NCBI GenBank assembly: GCA_029780855.1
Contig: JAKOXV010000019.1
Coordinates: forward strand, 1-36,190
Direction of reading: 5' to 3'
Origin: a bacterium
GTDB lineage: Bacteria; Patescibacteriota; Saccharimonadia; Saccharimonadales; JAUPVS01
Length of the DNA: 36,190 nt
The notes beneath the pieces were generated by a model that searched no databases, was not told the origin of the DNA, and worked only from the letters and a program-made list of their open reading frames with translations. Below are positions 17,227 to 25,112 of the stretch, piece after piece. Position numbers and translations under genes: made by a program. The first letter of the stretch is position 1. Every line of letters begins with the position of its first letter.

Positions 17227-17790
17227 ATGAACCCACAACAAATTGTAACGGACGCCAAGAACAAATTTAACGCCGCCGTAGATCATTTTTCGGAGGAAGC
17301 AAAAAAGGTTAGAACCGGACGCGCTTTCCCTGGGATGTTGGACGGTATCGTAGTCGAAGCTTACGGTACTCCTATGCCACTTAATCAAGTTGGTAATGTG
17401 ACTGCTCCAGAGGTCCAATTGCTACAGATTACACCTTTTGATCCCAATAATATTGCGGCTATTTCTGCGGCTATCCGCGAAAATCAAAGTCTAGGATTAA
17501 ACCCAAGTGACGACGGTAAAGTTATACGGATTCCGATTCCACAGCTTACTGAAGAGAGACGAAGGGAATATGTCAAAGTACTTAATTCTCGTGTTGAAGA
17601 CTCGATGGTTTCTCTCCGCAACGTACGTCACGATGCGCTAAAAGTCGTTGATCAGGCAAAGAAGGACAAAGCAATAAGCGAAGACGATGCAAAACGCCTG
17701 GAAAAACAGGTTGATGAAGCAATGAATGAGGCAAAAAGCTCCATTGATTCACTGGCTAAGGCCAAAGAAACAGAAATCATGACCGTGTAG
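17227..17790 (+). CDS. frr: Ribosome recycling factor
   Basis: A 187-residue factor that, with EF-G, splits post-termination ribosomes. Signatures are the KVRTGRAFPGMLDGIVVEAYGTP segment, LLQITPFDP, the PIPQLTEERRREYVKV helix and the VRHDALK segment near residue 137. Full family length. It stands at its normal place in the rpsB-tsf-(pyrH)-frr order and is followed by uppS after 67 nt. Confidence 0.96.
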   Translation: MNPQQIVTDAKNKFNAAVDHFSEEAKKVRTGRAFPGMLDGIVVEAYGTPMPLNQVGNVTAPEVQLLQITPFDPNNIAAISAAIRENQSLGLNPSDDGKVIRIPIPQLTEERRREYVKVLNSRVEDSMVSLRNVRHDALKVVDQAKKDKAISEDDAKRLEKQVDEAMNEAKSSIDSLAKAKETEIMTV

Positions 17791-17843
17791 GCGGTTAATG
17801 CGGGTCGCTAAAAGAGTGTGCCGACAGGATAGGGAAAGAAAGG

Positions 17844-17849
17844 TATAAT
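17844..17849 (+). promoter_or_regulatory. uppS -10 box
   Basis: A perfect TATAAT, 8 nt before the uppS ATG, with no Shine-Dalgarno in between. This fits a leaderless transcript. Confidence 0.5.
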
Positions 17850-17857
17850 CAACAGAC

Positions 17858-18547
17858 ATGTCAAAGACTGATACACCATTACCAACGCATATCGGATTTA
17901 TTATTGATGGCAATCGTCGATGGGCTAAGGAACGGGGCCTCCCGACTCTAGAAGGGCATCGGAAGGGTATGGAAGTTTTCAAAGATATGTCGCTAGAGGC
18001 TTTTGATAGCGGGGTGAAATATGTCTCAGCATACATTTTTTCAACCGAAAACTGGAAGCGCACACAAGAAGAAGTTTCATACCTAATGGGTATGGTTACA
18101 AAAGCGGTGGAAAAACATCTCGATACCTTCCATAAAGCAGGCATAAAGCTAGTCATGCTTGGGCAGCGCGATGGTCTTGATAGTAAAGTACTGCAAGCAG
18201 TTGACCGTGCCGTAGAAAAAACCAAAGATAATGTCAGAGGTACGCTAGGATTGTGCTTCAATTATGGTGGCCAGCAAGAGATCGTTGATGCCGCTCAAGC
18301 TCTGGCCGATGCAGGAAAAATGATTACCGTCGAATCGCTCTCACAGCATATGTATGCGTCAGAAATGCCAGCCGTTGACCTAATTATCAGAACATCAGGC
18401 GAAAATCGTCTTAGCGGTTTTATGCTGTGGAGATCAGCGTATTCAGAGCTATATTTTGTTGATAAAAACTGGCCAGCTTTTACCAGTGAGGACTTACAAA
18501 AAGCTCTACTTGAGTACGGACATCGGGCGCGACGCTTTGGTGCATAA
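17858..18547 (+). CDS. uppS: Undecaprenyl diphosphate synthase (cis-prenyltransferase)
   Basis: A 229-residue enzyme that condenses isopentenyl diphosphate onto farnesyl diphosphate to make the C55 lipid carrier for cell-wall precursors. Motifs: IGFIIDGNRRWA with catalytic Asp17, GHRKGME, FSTENWKR, FNYGGQQEIVDA and IRTSGENRLSGFMLWRSAYSELYF. It is slightly shorter than the usual 240-250. The LCP protein upstream would use the lipid carrier. cdsA and dxr, which often follow, are absent, so the isoprenoid supply cannot be judged from here. Confidence 0.95.
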   Translation: MSKTDTPLPTHIGFIIDGNRRWAKERGLPTLEGHRKGMEVFKDMSLEAFDSGVKYVSAYIFSTENWKRTQEEVSYLMGMVTKAVEKHLDTFHKAGIKLVMLGQRDGLDSKVLQAVDRAVEKTKDNVRGTLGLCFNYGGQQEIVDAAQALADAGKMITVESLSQHMYASEMPAVDLIIRTSGENRLSGFMLWRSAYSELYFVDKNWPAFTSEDLQKALLEYGHRARRFGA

Positions 18548-18578
18548 AACTCTCATGGTAGGCTCAGTAAAAACCATA

Positions 18579-18584
18579 TATACT
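18579..18584 (+). promoter_or_regulatory. rseP -10 box
   Basis: TATACT lies 9 nt before the rseP ATG, in the 46-nt gap after uppS. It is consistent with a very short leader, although TAGGTAG between it and the ATG could serve as a weak ribosome site. Confidence 0.4.
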
Positions 18585-18593
18585 AGGTAGGTC

Positions 18594-19724
18594 ATGTCTG
18601 TATTGCTTATCATTTTGGGGTTAGTACTTTTTGTGGGTTTGGTTGTAGTCCATGAGTTCGGACACTTTATCGTTGCAAAACGTAACGGTGTTGAAGCGGA
18701 AGAATTTGGTATAGGCTTCCCGCCGCGAGCTAAGGTGCTCGCAAAGAAGAATGGTACGGAGTACACGCTCAACTGGTTGCCGCTTGGCGGTTTTGTAAAG
18801 ATGAAAGGTGAACACGATGCCGACACAGCGCCGGGCACATACGGTGCGGCAAGTCTGTGGGCTAAAACCAAAATTTTACTTGCCGGAGTTGGCATGAATC
18901 TTGTTACCGCATTTGTGCTTCTGACACTTCTGGCAGTGGTGGGTATGCCACGTCTTCTTGATAACCAGTTTACCGTAGCTTCAGATACTAAAGTTACTAA
19001 GCAGGAAGTGTTGGTGGGATACGTAGAACCGGGTTCTCCGGCTGATGCTGCGGGTATTAAGGCACGGGACACTATTGCGGCCATCGGTCTGCCGGATCAG
19101 TCCAAGGTGTTTATTACCAGCCAGGATCAGCTACCGGAAGTTACCAAAGAGTTTGCCGGAAAACAGGTAGAGATAATCGTCAGGCATAGTGCTGACGATG
19201 CCGAACAGAAACTCATTACCTTACGTTCCCAGCAGGAAGTTTCTGCTAGTAAAAATACCGATGAACCAAAAGGTTACCTCGGGGTATCACCTACAGAGTA
19301 TGTGTTGCAGCGCTCAACATGGTCGGCTCCTTTGGTGGCGCTCGGATTGATCAAGCAGTTTACCGTAGTCACGTTTCAGGGCTTAGGAAACGCTATTGGT
19401 GGCTTATTTACCGGACACGCTTCCCAAGCAGCAGCACAAGTTTCTGGTCCGGTGGGCATATTTGTACTCATAAAGAACGGTAGTTTTCTTGGTTACCAGT
19501 TCATATTGCTTATACTCGCCGTTATATCACTCACCTTGGCGTTGATTAATCTGTTGCCATTTCCTGCTCTAGATGGTGGGCGGTTGTTTGTTACGCTAGT
19601 ATTCCGAGCTAGTAAAAAGAAACTGACACCGAAACTCGAAGAAGTTATTCATGGCACGGGGTTTGCTTTGCTGATGTTGCTGTTCGTAGTTATTACTTTT
19701 GTCGACATTAAACGGATATTCTAA
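18594..19724 (+). CDS. rseP: Site-2 membrane metalloprotease RseP
   Basis: A 376-residue M50 protease that cuts membrane-embedded substrates such as anti-sigma factors and signal-peptide remnants. The zinc motif HEFGH (His20, Glu21, His24) lies in TM1. A PDZ domain (about 125-220) contains GYVEPGSPADAAGIKARDTI. The C-terminal NLLPFPALDGG supplies the third ligand Asp, and a final TM ends near residue 370. It is followed with no gap (TAA then ATG) by a CPBP protease gene, so two intramembrane proteases are co-transcribed. No sigma or anti-sigma gene is nearby. Confidence 0.95.
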   Translation: MSVLLIILGLVLFVGLVVVHEFGHFIVAKRNGVEAEEFGIGFPPRAKVLAKKNGTEYTLNWLPLGGFVKMKGEHDADTAPGTYGAASLWAKTKILLAGVGMNLVTAFVLLTLLAVVGMPRLLDNQFTVASDTKVTKQEVLVGYVEPGSPADAAGIKARDTIAAIGLPDQSKVFITSQDQLPEVTKEFAGKQVEIIVRHSADDAEQKLITLRSQQEVSASKNTDEPKGYLGVSPTEYVLQRSTWSAPLVALGLIKQFTVVTFQGLGNAIGGLFTGHASQAAAQVSGPVGIFVLIKNGSFLGYQFILLILAVISLTLALINLLPFPALDGGRLFVTLVFRASKKKLTPKLEEVIHGTGFALLMLLFVVITFVDIKRIF

Positions 19725-20501
19725 ATGACCGAAGATAAACCCTTGGCCGAACCAGTCGCCAAAAAAACGGCCTACGTAACCTGGGGGCCAGCGGTAGCGA
19801 TAGCTTTCACCTTGGTGGTGTACTTTTTTACCCAGATTTTGGCAAGTATCGTACTTCTAGCCTATGCCAAAATACGCGGTTGGGATCAAGCCACCATCAC
19901 GAGTTGGACCAACACGACCGTTGTTCAGTTTGCGTACGTATTGCTTATTGAGGCGGCAACTATAGGATTGGTGTGGTGGTTTGTTAAAAGACTGAAGTCG
20001 AGCGTTCGGGCTATCGGTTTAGTTAAGCCAAAACTACGGGATATCGGCTATGCATTTGTGGGTTTTGGTATTTACTTACCTTCGTTGATCGTGGCCACTC
20101 TACTTATTACGCATTTCGGTCCCCACATTAATCTTGATCAGCAGCAACAACTTGGCTTTGAATCAGCAAACAACGTTCGGCAATTGGCGTTGGTCTTTAT
20201 GAGTTTGGTAGTACTACCACCACTAGCTGAAGAGATTTTGGTGCGCGGATTCCTATACTCAGGTCTCAAGAAAAAACTGCCATTATGGTGGGCGGTTGTG
20301 ATTACGAGTGGTATATTTGCCATTGCGCATTTGCAGATCGGCAGTGGAGCGCCGCTGCTTTGGTCTGCAGCTATCGACACATTTATTTTGTCGCTAGTTC
20401 TCATCTACCTGAGGGAAAAAACCGGTAGCTTATGGGCTTCAATTGGGCTTCATATGATAAAGAATCTTGTAGCATTTTCTGCTCTGTTTCTTTTTAAATA
20501 A
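19725..20501 (+). CDS. CPBP-family (Abi/Rce1-like) intramembrane protease
   Basis: A 258-residue polytopic protein with about seven to eight TMs. The CPBP catalytic motifs are visible: EE-x3-R (Glu169, Glu170, Arg174, in LAEEILVRGFLY) and His202 in FAIAHLQ. A later helix carries GSLWASIGLHMIKN, the third family motif. The family includes eukaryotic Rce1 and bacterial bacteriocin-immunity proteins. The substrate is unknown. It starts directly after the rseP stop codon, so the pair is probably translated together. Confidence 0.9.
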   Translation: MTEDKPLAEPVAKKTAYVTWGPAVAIAFTLVVYFFTQILASIVLLAYAKIRGWDQATITSWTNTTVVQFAYVLLIEAATIGLVWWFVKRLKSSVRAIGLVKPKLRDIGYAFVGFGIYLPSLIVATLLITHFGPHINLDQQQQLGFESANNVRQLALVFMSLVVLPPLAEEILVRGFLYSGLKKKLPLWWAVVITSGIFAIAHLQIGSGAPLLWSAAIDTFILSLVLIYLREKTGSLWASIGLHMIKNLVAFSALFLFK

Positions 20502-20551
20502 ATATGAGCTAATATGTAGAGTAGTGAACTACAAAATTACTTTTGAAATCG

Positions 20552-20637
20552 ATGTACCGACACCGCCCACTCTGGGGCGATAAAATACGTACATATTTAT
20601 TTAAAAGTAGTATTCGCCCCTTGTGATTCGCAAGGGG
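20552..20637 (+). promoter_or_regulatory. Candidate structured RNA leader of the 20657-proS operon
   Basis: Two stem-loops lie in the 155-nt gap. The first is a nested stem: outer ATGTAC (20552-20557) with GTACAT (20589-20594), inner CGCCC (20564-20568) with GGGCG (20575-20579). The second is CCCCTTG (20617-20623) with CAAGGGG (20631-20637), a 7-bp stem and 7-nt loop, followed by an AT-rich stretch and the start region. A weaker TGTAG/CTACA pair lies upstream (20515-20533). The second hairpin could be a terminator or attenuator or could hide the start. Confidence 0.45.
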
Positions 20638-20656
20638 TATTTATATGGAGACCATA

Positions 20657-21034
20657 ATGGATTTTGAAAAAGACCTACAACATTTACAAACGGAAGTTAA
20701 CGCCTGTTTTTATCTCGATCCCGTAGAAGAAGCTATGATCTACGATGAGCTTGAAGGCGTTTCAGTACTAGGCTTAGAAACAATGCTAGGAATGATCAGG
20801 GCAAACCAGATGAGTGGCCTAAAAACAGATGTGGCCAAAGCGCTGGTGGCGGGGGAGCCTGAAGAGCTTGAAATAGCCAAGAAGCATGCCCATGAGCAAG
20901 CGGTGGCTGGCTGCAAAAGGAAGGTGGCAAGGGAGCTACTACAGCGTTCTGGGGTGTCGCCAAAACCTAACGACCATAGTAGAATAAGGCAGAATAACCG
21001 AAACAACTGGAACACGTTAGGATACATTTTATGA
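20657..21034 (+). CDS. Unknown small acidic helical protein, coupled to proS
   Basis: A 125-residue protein that I do not recognise. Its first two thirds are acidic and helical (MDFEKDLQHLQTEVN, DPVEEAMIYDELEG, EELEIAKKHAHEQAV); the last 35 residues are basic, with an RQNNRNN tail. It has no TM or signal peptide. I chose ATG 20657 because GGAG lies 6 nt upstream; the in-frame ATG at 20645 has none and would sit right behind a hairpin. Its TGA overlaps the proS ATG (ATGA), which implies translational coupling. A role linked to tRNA charging is possible but unproven. Confidence 0.75.
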   Translation: MDFEKDLQHLQTEVNACFYLDPVEEAMIYDELEGVSVLGLETMLGMIRANQMSGLKTDVAKALVAGEPEELEIAKKHAHEQAVAGCKRKVARELLQRSGVSPKPNDHSRIRQNNRNNWNTLGYIL

Positions 21035-22281
21035 GACTGTCACAGCTATTTACTAAAACTCGTAAAGAAGCACCTGCCGATGAGGTGGCTAAAAATGCTC
21101 AGTTACTTATTAAGGCGGGCTTTATACATAAAGAGATGGCTGGTGTGTACGCTTTTCTACCGCTCGGTTTGCGAGTACTTGAAAATATCAAAACCATAGT
21201 TCGCGAAGAAATGCAGTCTATTGGGGGTCAGGAAATAATCATGACCGCACTCCAGAACAAAGAAACCTGGGATATAACAAAACGCTGGGACGACGAAGTG
21301 GTGGACGTGTGGTTTAAATCCGTCCTTAAGAACGGAACAGAAGTGGGGTTTGGTTGGTCGCACGAAGAACCAATCACCGCCATGATGAAGAACTACCTTA
21401 CTAGCTATCGTGATTTTCCTGCGTCTGTTTTTCAGTTCCAAACCAAACTACGAAACGAACTTCGCGCAAAAAGTGGCATCATGCGCGGGCGGGAGTTTGT
21501 CATGAAAGATATGTATAGTTACCATATCGACGAAAAACAGCATCTGAAGTACTACGATTCCGTCAAAGATGCGTACATGCGGGTATTTAAGCGGGTGGGG
21601 CTGGGCGACATTACCTATATGACCTACGCCGCTGGCGGTGCATTTACAAAGTATAGTCATGAGTTCCAAACAATTTCAGATGCCGGAGAGGATGTAATTT
21701 ATTTGCATCGAGGTAAAAATATTGCCATCAACGAAGAAGTTTTGGATGACGATTCACTTAAGAAGATGGGTGTGAAGCGGGAAGAACTAGAAGAAGTTAA
21801 AGCTGCAGAAGTTGGAAATATATTTGATTTTGGTACCACCAAATGTGACGATATGGGGTTGTTTGCCACGGATGAAGCAGGAAACCAAGTGCCCGTCTAC
21901 CTTGCGTCATTTGGGATTGGAATAACGCGCCTAATGGGTGTAATTGCCGAGCATTTCAGTGACGAAAAAGGATTGGTGTGGCCTAAAAATATTGCCCCCG
22001 CCACGGTGTATTTAGCCCGTATTGGTGATAAAAAAGAGGTTGTCAAAGCCGCCGATGAACTGTATGATACATTGCAACAAACAAACATAGCAGTACTCTA
22101 TGACGACCGAGATGTACGACCTGGTGAAAAATTTGCAGACGCGGATCTACTAGGGATTCCATACCGGCTAGTCGTCAGCGAAAAAACCATCGCAAGTGAC
22201 AAGATCGAGATCAAGGCAAGAAACCAGTCAGAATCAAAACTGGTCACTGTTGAAGAAGGGTTAAAAGCACTAGCGGAATAA
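21031..22281 (+). CDS. proS: Prolyl-tRNA synthetase, short form without editing insertion
   Basis: A 416-residue class II synthetase. Motif 1 covers about residues 40-75 (GLRVLENIKTIVREEM). Motif 2 lies near 135-165 (FQTKLRNELRAKSGIMRGREFVMKD), followed by GGAFTKYSHEFQTI. Motif 3 is at about 291-309 (ASFGIGITRLMG). The anticodon-binding domain fills about 325-416. Only about 125 residues separate motifs 2 and 3, far fewer than in the 570-residue E. coli enzyme. The INS domain that deacylates Ala-tRNAPro is therefore absent. It begins inside the stop of the preceding gene. Confidence 0.94.
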   Translation: MRLSQLFTKTRKEAPADEVAKNAQLLIKAGFIHKEMAGVYAFLPLGLRVLENIKTIVREEMQSIGGQEIIMTALQNKETWDITKRWDDEVVDVWFKSVLKNGTEVGFGWSHEEPITAMMKNYLTSYRDFPASVFQFQTKLRNELRAKSGIMRGREFVMKDMYSYHIDEKQHLKYYDSVKDAYMRVFKRVGLGDITYMTYAAGGAFTKYSHEFQTISDAGEDVIYLHRGKNIAINEEVLDDDSLKKMGVKREELEEVKAAEVGNIFDFGTTKCDDMGLFATDEAGNQVPVYLASFGIGITRLMGVIAEHFSDEKGLVWPKNIAPATVYLARIGDKKEVVKAADELYDTLQQTNIAVLYDDRDVRPGEKFADADLLGIPYRLVVSEKTIASDKIEIKARNQSESKLVTVEEGLKALAE

Positions 22282-22291
22282 AAGCAGTATT

Positions 22292-22300
22292 TGCTATAAT
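22292..22300 (+). promoter_or_regulatory. Extended -10 promoter of greA
   Basis: TGcTATAAT lies 56 nt before the greA ATG. The leader contains short complementary arms (TCCG/CGGA) and a GAAGGAG ribosome site 10 nt before the start. Confidence 0.6.
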
Positions 22301-22356
22301 AATGCTCTCAAAAACGGGAGAAAGTCCGAAATTACCGGAGAAGGAGTGATAAGAAA

Positions 22357-22818
22357 ATGAAAAAGATGTTCCATCTCACAAAAGAGGGTGTGGCAGAGTT
22401 ACAGGAAGAGGTAAAAGACCTAATTTCTCAGCGCGGACCCATCGCAGAACGTATCAAAACAGCCCGTGAATTTGGTGATTTGAGTGAAAATGCGGAGTAC
22501 AGTTCTGCTCGTCAAGAACAAGAACGGGTAGAAAGCCGGATCGCTGAAATCGAACACATTCTGCAGAACGTCGAACTAATTACTAAGCCAAAAGGTGATA
22601 GTAAAGTCCAGTTGGGTTCAAAGGTAGTTTTGAAAGATGGGGGCAACAAACAAAAAGAATTCCAAGTTGTTGGAACCGTAGAGGCGGATCCGCTCAACGG
22701 AAAGATATCTGACGAGTCACCCATTGGTAAGGCGCTGCTCGGCAAGAAAGTCGGCGACGAAGTAGAAATCAAGACCCCAGTAGAAACAGCAATCTACAAA
22801 ATCAGCGTCATCAGTTAG
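22357..22818 (+). CDS. greA: Transcript cleavage factor GreA
   Basis: A 153-residue RNA polymerase secondary-channel factor. The N-terminal coiled coil (about 1-75) includes the acidic tip with the diagnostic EFGDLSENAEYSSAR; its Asp and Glu coordinate the Mg used for cleaving backtracked RNA. The C-terminal FKBP-like domain contains SDESPIGKALLGKKVGDEVEIKTP. Length and motifs are normal. It is a single gene with its own promoter and a strong terminator. Confidence 0.96.
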   Translation: MKKMFHLTKEGVAELQEEVKDLISQRGPIAERIKTAREFGDLSENAEYSSARQEQERVESRIAEIEHILQNVELITKPKGDSKVQLGSKVVLKDGGNKQKEFQVVGTVEADPLNGKISDESPIGKALLGKKVGDEVEIKTPVETAIYKISVIS

Positions 22819-22837
22819 ATAAACAGTGAAATGAATC

Positions 22838-22873
22838 AAAATCTGGGGTACAATAACCCCAGATTTATTTTTT
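22838..22873 (+). terminator. Strong Rho-independent terminator after greA
   Basis: A perfect 11-bp stem, AAATCTGGGGT/ACCCCAGATTT, with loop ACAATA and a six-T tract at 22868-22873. The sequence TACAAT across the loop (22849-22854) resembles a -10 box for lysS, 35 nt before its ATG. Confidence 0.92.
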
Positions 22874-22889
22874 AGAAAGACCTATAGAT

Positions 22890-24422
22890 ATGCAGTGGTT
22901 AGATAAAATTGTTGATGAATTAATTAGTCGTACGCCAGAAGGCGAGATTATTGTGGAGAGCGGAATCGCGCCATCCGGATCGTATCATATGGGCTATTTA
23001 CGCGAGATCATAACGTGTGATGCTATAGTGCGTACACTCAAAAAACGCGGACGCAAAGCGCGACACATTCACTTTGTAGACGACTTGGACGGTTTCAGGA
23101 AAGTGCCGGTCAATCTACCAGAAGATTACGCCCAGTACCTCGGTAAGCCGCTGTGTGACATGCCGGCGCCTGATGGATCGGACAAATCGTATGCCGATTA
23201 TGCGGTACAGAGCTTCTTAGAGAGTGTCCATGCTTTGGGAATTGAAATAGATGTTATGTGGGCCCACAAGAAATATCGAGAAGGGTTTTTTACCGAAGCA
23301 ATTGAAGTAGCGCTCGGACACATAAAGGAATTAAAGACTGTACTTGAGGAAATCTCTGGACGGAAGCTGGATGAACAATGGTCACCAATCCAGGTGAATG
23401 AAGACGGGTATTTAAAGAAGCGTCCGTTTGTTGGCATCGATATTGCCGCAAAGACAGTGCGATATCTCGACAAAGATGGCTCCGAGCAGACGATTGCCTA
23501 TGACAAGGGTGACGTGAAGCTTGATTGGCGCGTCGATTGGCCAGCCCGCTGGTGGATGCTTAAAGTAGATGCTGAACCGTTTGGCCGGGACCATGCCACC
23601 AAGGGTGGTAGCTACGATACTGGAGTAGGCATCATGGATGCAGTCTTTAAGGCGCCAGCCCCGCTACCCATTCCCTATGACTTTATCAATAGAGCCGGCG
23701 ACACAAAAAAGATGAGCGCAAGTAAGGGCAATGGAATCTTAATGAGTGAGGTGGTGAGCGTATTGCCACCTGAGGTTGCCCGGTATTTCATATTGCGTGC
23801 AGCGCCCTCCCGTCAACTCTTCTTTGACCCAGAGGGAGGTGTGGTACGGCTTATTGATGAATTCGCTGAACTGCTCGCTAAAACCGATAAGACAAAGTCC
23901 GAAACGCAACTAATTGCGCTTTGTACGGATGGTATAGACAACGTTACGGTGAGTAATGTGCCATTTTCACACTTAGTTGCAAGCTATCAGGCAGCCCTAA
24001 AAGACCCAGAAAACACACGCAAAATTATTGAGAGGACGGAGCATAAAGAGGTTGCTAAGAAGCAAAAAGAAACACTGCAACGTGAACTTACGTTCATTGA
24101 TGAATGGCTGAGCCGATGGGCGCCTGAGGAGGTCAAGTTTTCCTTGCAAGAAAACATCAATACCGCGGAGTTTAGTGACCCGCAACGGCAGTACATGAGT
24201 ACGCTTGCCGACAAGATTGCCCAGGCGCCGGACGATGCTGACGGTGAGTGGTTCCACAAAGCGATTTACGAGTTCAAAGAAGCGAGCGAGCTTGAACCGA
24301 AGCAGCTCTTTAGTACGCTTTACCAGGCGATTATCGGCAAAGAGGCCGGGCCACGAGCAGGCTGGTTTTTGAGTATGCTACCCCGTGACTGGCTTATAAA
24401 ACGGCTAAAACTCGAGGGGTAA
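22890..24422 (+). CDS. lysS: Class I lysyl-tRNA synthetase
   Basis: A 510-residue enzyme that charges tRNA-Lys. It is the class I (archaeal/spirochaete) type and not the common class II LysS. The HIGH-like motif is PSGSYHMGYLRE at about residues 28-39, and the KMSKS-like motif is KMSASKG near 273-279. A Rossmann core with HFVDDLDGFRKVP and an alpha-helical anticodon-binding C-terminal half complete the fold. It is followed after 2 nt by a zincin gene. Class I LysRS is common in archaea and found in scattered bacteria, including CPR groups. Confidence 0.93.
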   Translation: MQWLDKIVDELISRTPEGEIIVESGIAPSGSYHMGYLREIITCDAIVRTLKKRGRKARHIHFVDDLDGFRKVPVNLPEDYAQYLGKPLCDMPAPDGSDKSYADYAVQSFLESVHALGIEIDVMWAHKKYREGFFTEAIEVALGHIKELKTVLEEISGRKLDEQWSPIQVNEDGYLKKRPFVGIDIAAKTVRYLDKDGSEQTIAYDKGDVKLDWRVDWPARWWMLKVDAEPFGRDHATKGGSYDTGVGIMDAVFKAPAPLPIPYDFINRAGDTKKMSASKGNGILMSEVVSVLPPEVARYFILRAAPSRQLFFDPEGGVVRLIDEFAELLAKTDKTKSETQLIALCTDGIDNVTVSNVPFSHLVASYQAALKDPENTRKIIERTEHKEVAKKQKETLQRELTFIDEWLSRWAPEEVKFSLQENINTAEFSDPQRQYMSTLADKIAQAPDDADGEWFHKAIYEFKEASELEPKQLFSTLYQAIIGKEAGPRAGWFLSMLPRDWLIKRLKLEG

Positions 24423-24424
24423 AC

Positions 24425-24793
24425 ATGCAAGTTCCGTCAGACGACGAGTTCGATAAAATCATCAGTGATGCACTCGATACGTTGCCACAAGAATACGTAA
24501 AACGAATGACTAATGTTGCGATTATCTATGCTGATGAGCCAACTCCGGAGCAACGAGAAAAACTCCAACTTCGTGGCGGTCAGACTCTGCTTGGTCTTTA
24601 TGAGGGCGTTCCGCTACCGGCGAGAGGTGGAGTGCAGCCGTATCTACCTGATAAGATCACGATATTTAAGGTGCCCCTTACTATGCAGAGTCAGAATATC
24701 GACGAACTTAAGGAAAATGTTCGTCACACACTGTGGCATGAAATGGCCCATTACTTTGGATTGGACCACAAACGCATACATGAATTAGAATAG
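24425..24793 (+). CDS. Minimal zincin-like metallopeptidase
   Basis: A 122-residue protein with the zinc motif HEMAHYFGLDH: ligands His105 and His109, catalytic Glu106, Met-turn-like Gly112 and possible third ligand His115. The remainder fits the small bacterial zincin family PF06262 (possible metallopeptidase), including LGLYEG and PDKITIFK. It has no signal peptide, so it is probably cytoplasmic. The substrate is unknown. It starts 2 nt after lysS and ends 4 nt before the DUF427 gene, so the three are likely one operon. Confidence 0.88.
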   Translation: MQVPSDDEFDKIISDALDTLPQEYVKRMTNVAIIYADEPTPEQREKLQLRGGQTLLGLYEGVPLPARGGVQPYLPDKITIFKVPLTMQSQNIDELKENVRHTLWHEMAHYFGLDHKRIHELE

Positions 24794-24797
24794 AATC

Positions 24798-25112
24798 ATG
24801 AAAGCAACTTGGAATGGCCACACAATAGCCGAAGCAGAAAAAGACGACTTAATCTACATTGAGGGGAACTGGTATTTCCCTCCTGCTAGCGTTTCTCAGG
24901 AATATTTACGAAAGAGTGACACGCCATACACCTGCCCATGGAAGGGTGTCTGCCAATATTTTGACGTGGGAAAAGATGATGACTGGAGTAAGGACAGTGC
25001 CTGGTGCTATCCTGAGCCAAAAGCTTCGGCAATAGAGATTGTGAAGCATAGTTCTGGCAAAGATTTCAGCGGCTACATCGCCTTTTGGCAAGATGTGGCT
25101 GTTAGCGAATAG
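24798..25112 (+). CDS. DUF427-family protein
   Basis: A 104-residue beta-rich protein. The family signature is visible as YFPPASVSQEYLRKSD followed by TPYTCPWKGVCQYFDV and a C-terminal YIAFW. Function of DUF427 is not established. It has Cys residues at 56, 62 and 80 or close to these, but I do not claim metal binding. Third gene of the lysS-zincin-DUF427 group. Its TAG abuts the stop codon of the convergent gene with no spacer. Confidence 0.88.
   Translation: MKATWNGHTIAEAEKDDLIYIEGNWYFPPASVSQEYLRKSDTPYTCPWKGVCQYFDVGKDDDWSKDSAWCYPEPKASAIEIVKHSSGKDFSGYIAFWQDVAVSE

Noticed and set aside
16897-17418. 173-codon open frame on the minus strand
   Set aside because: It runs antisense through the 5' third of frr and the 81-residue ORF, has a His/Arg/Ser-rich composition with no family likeness, and is taken as a shadow frame.
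20138-20404. Minus-strand frame within the CPBP gene
   Set aside because: It lies wholly antisense to a gene with intact CPBP motifs and has no promoter or ribosome site.
22311-22340. GGGAGAAAGTCCG looks like the conserved RNase P RNA segment
   Set aside because: It lies in a leader of about 50 nt before greA; there is no room for an RNase P RNA and no other conserved regions are seen.
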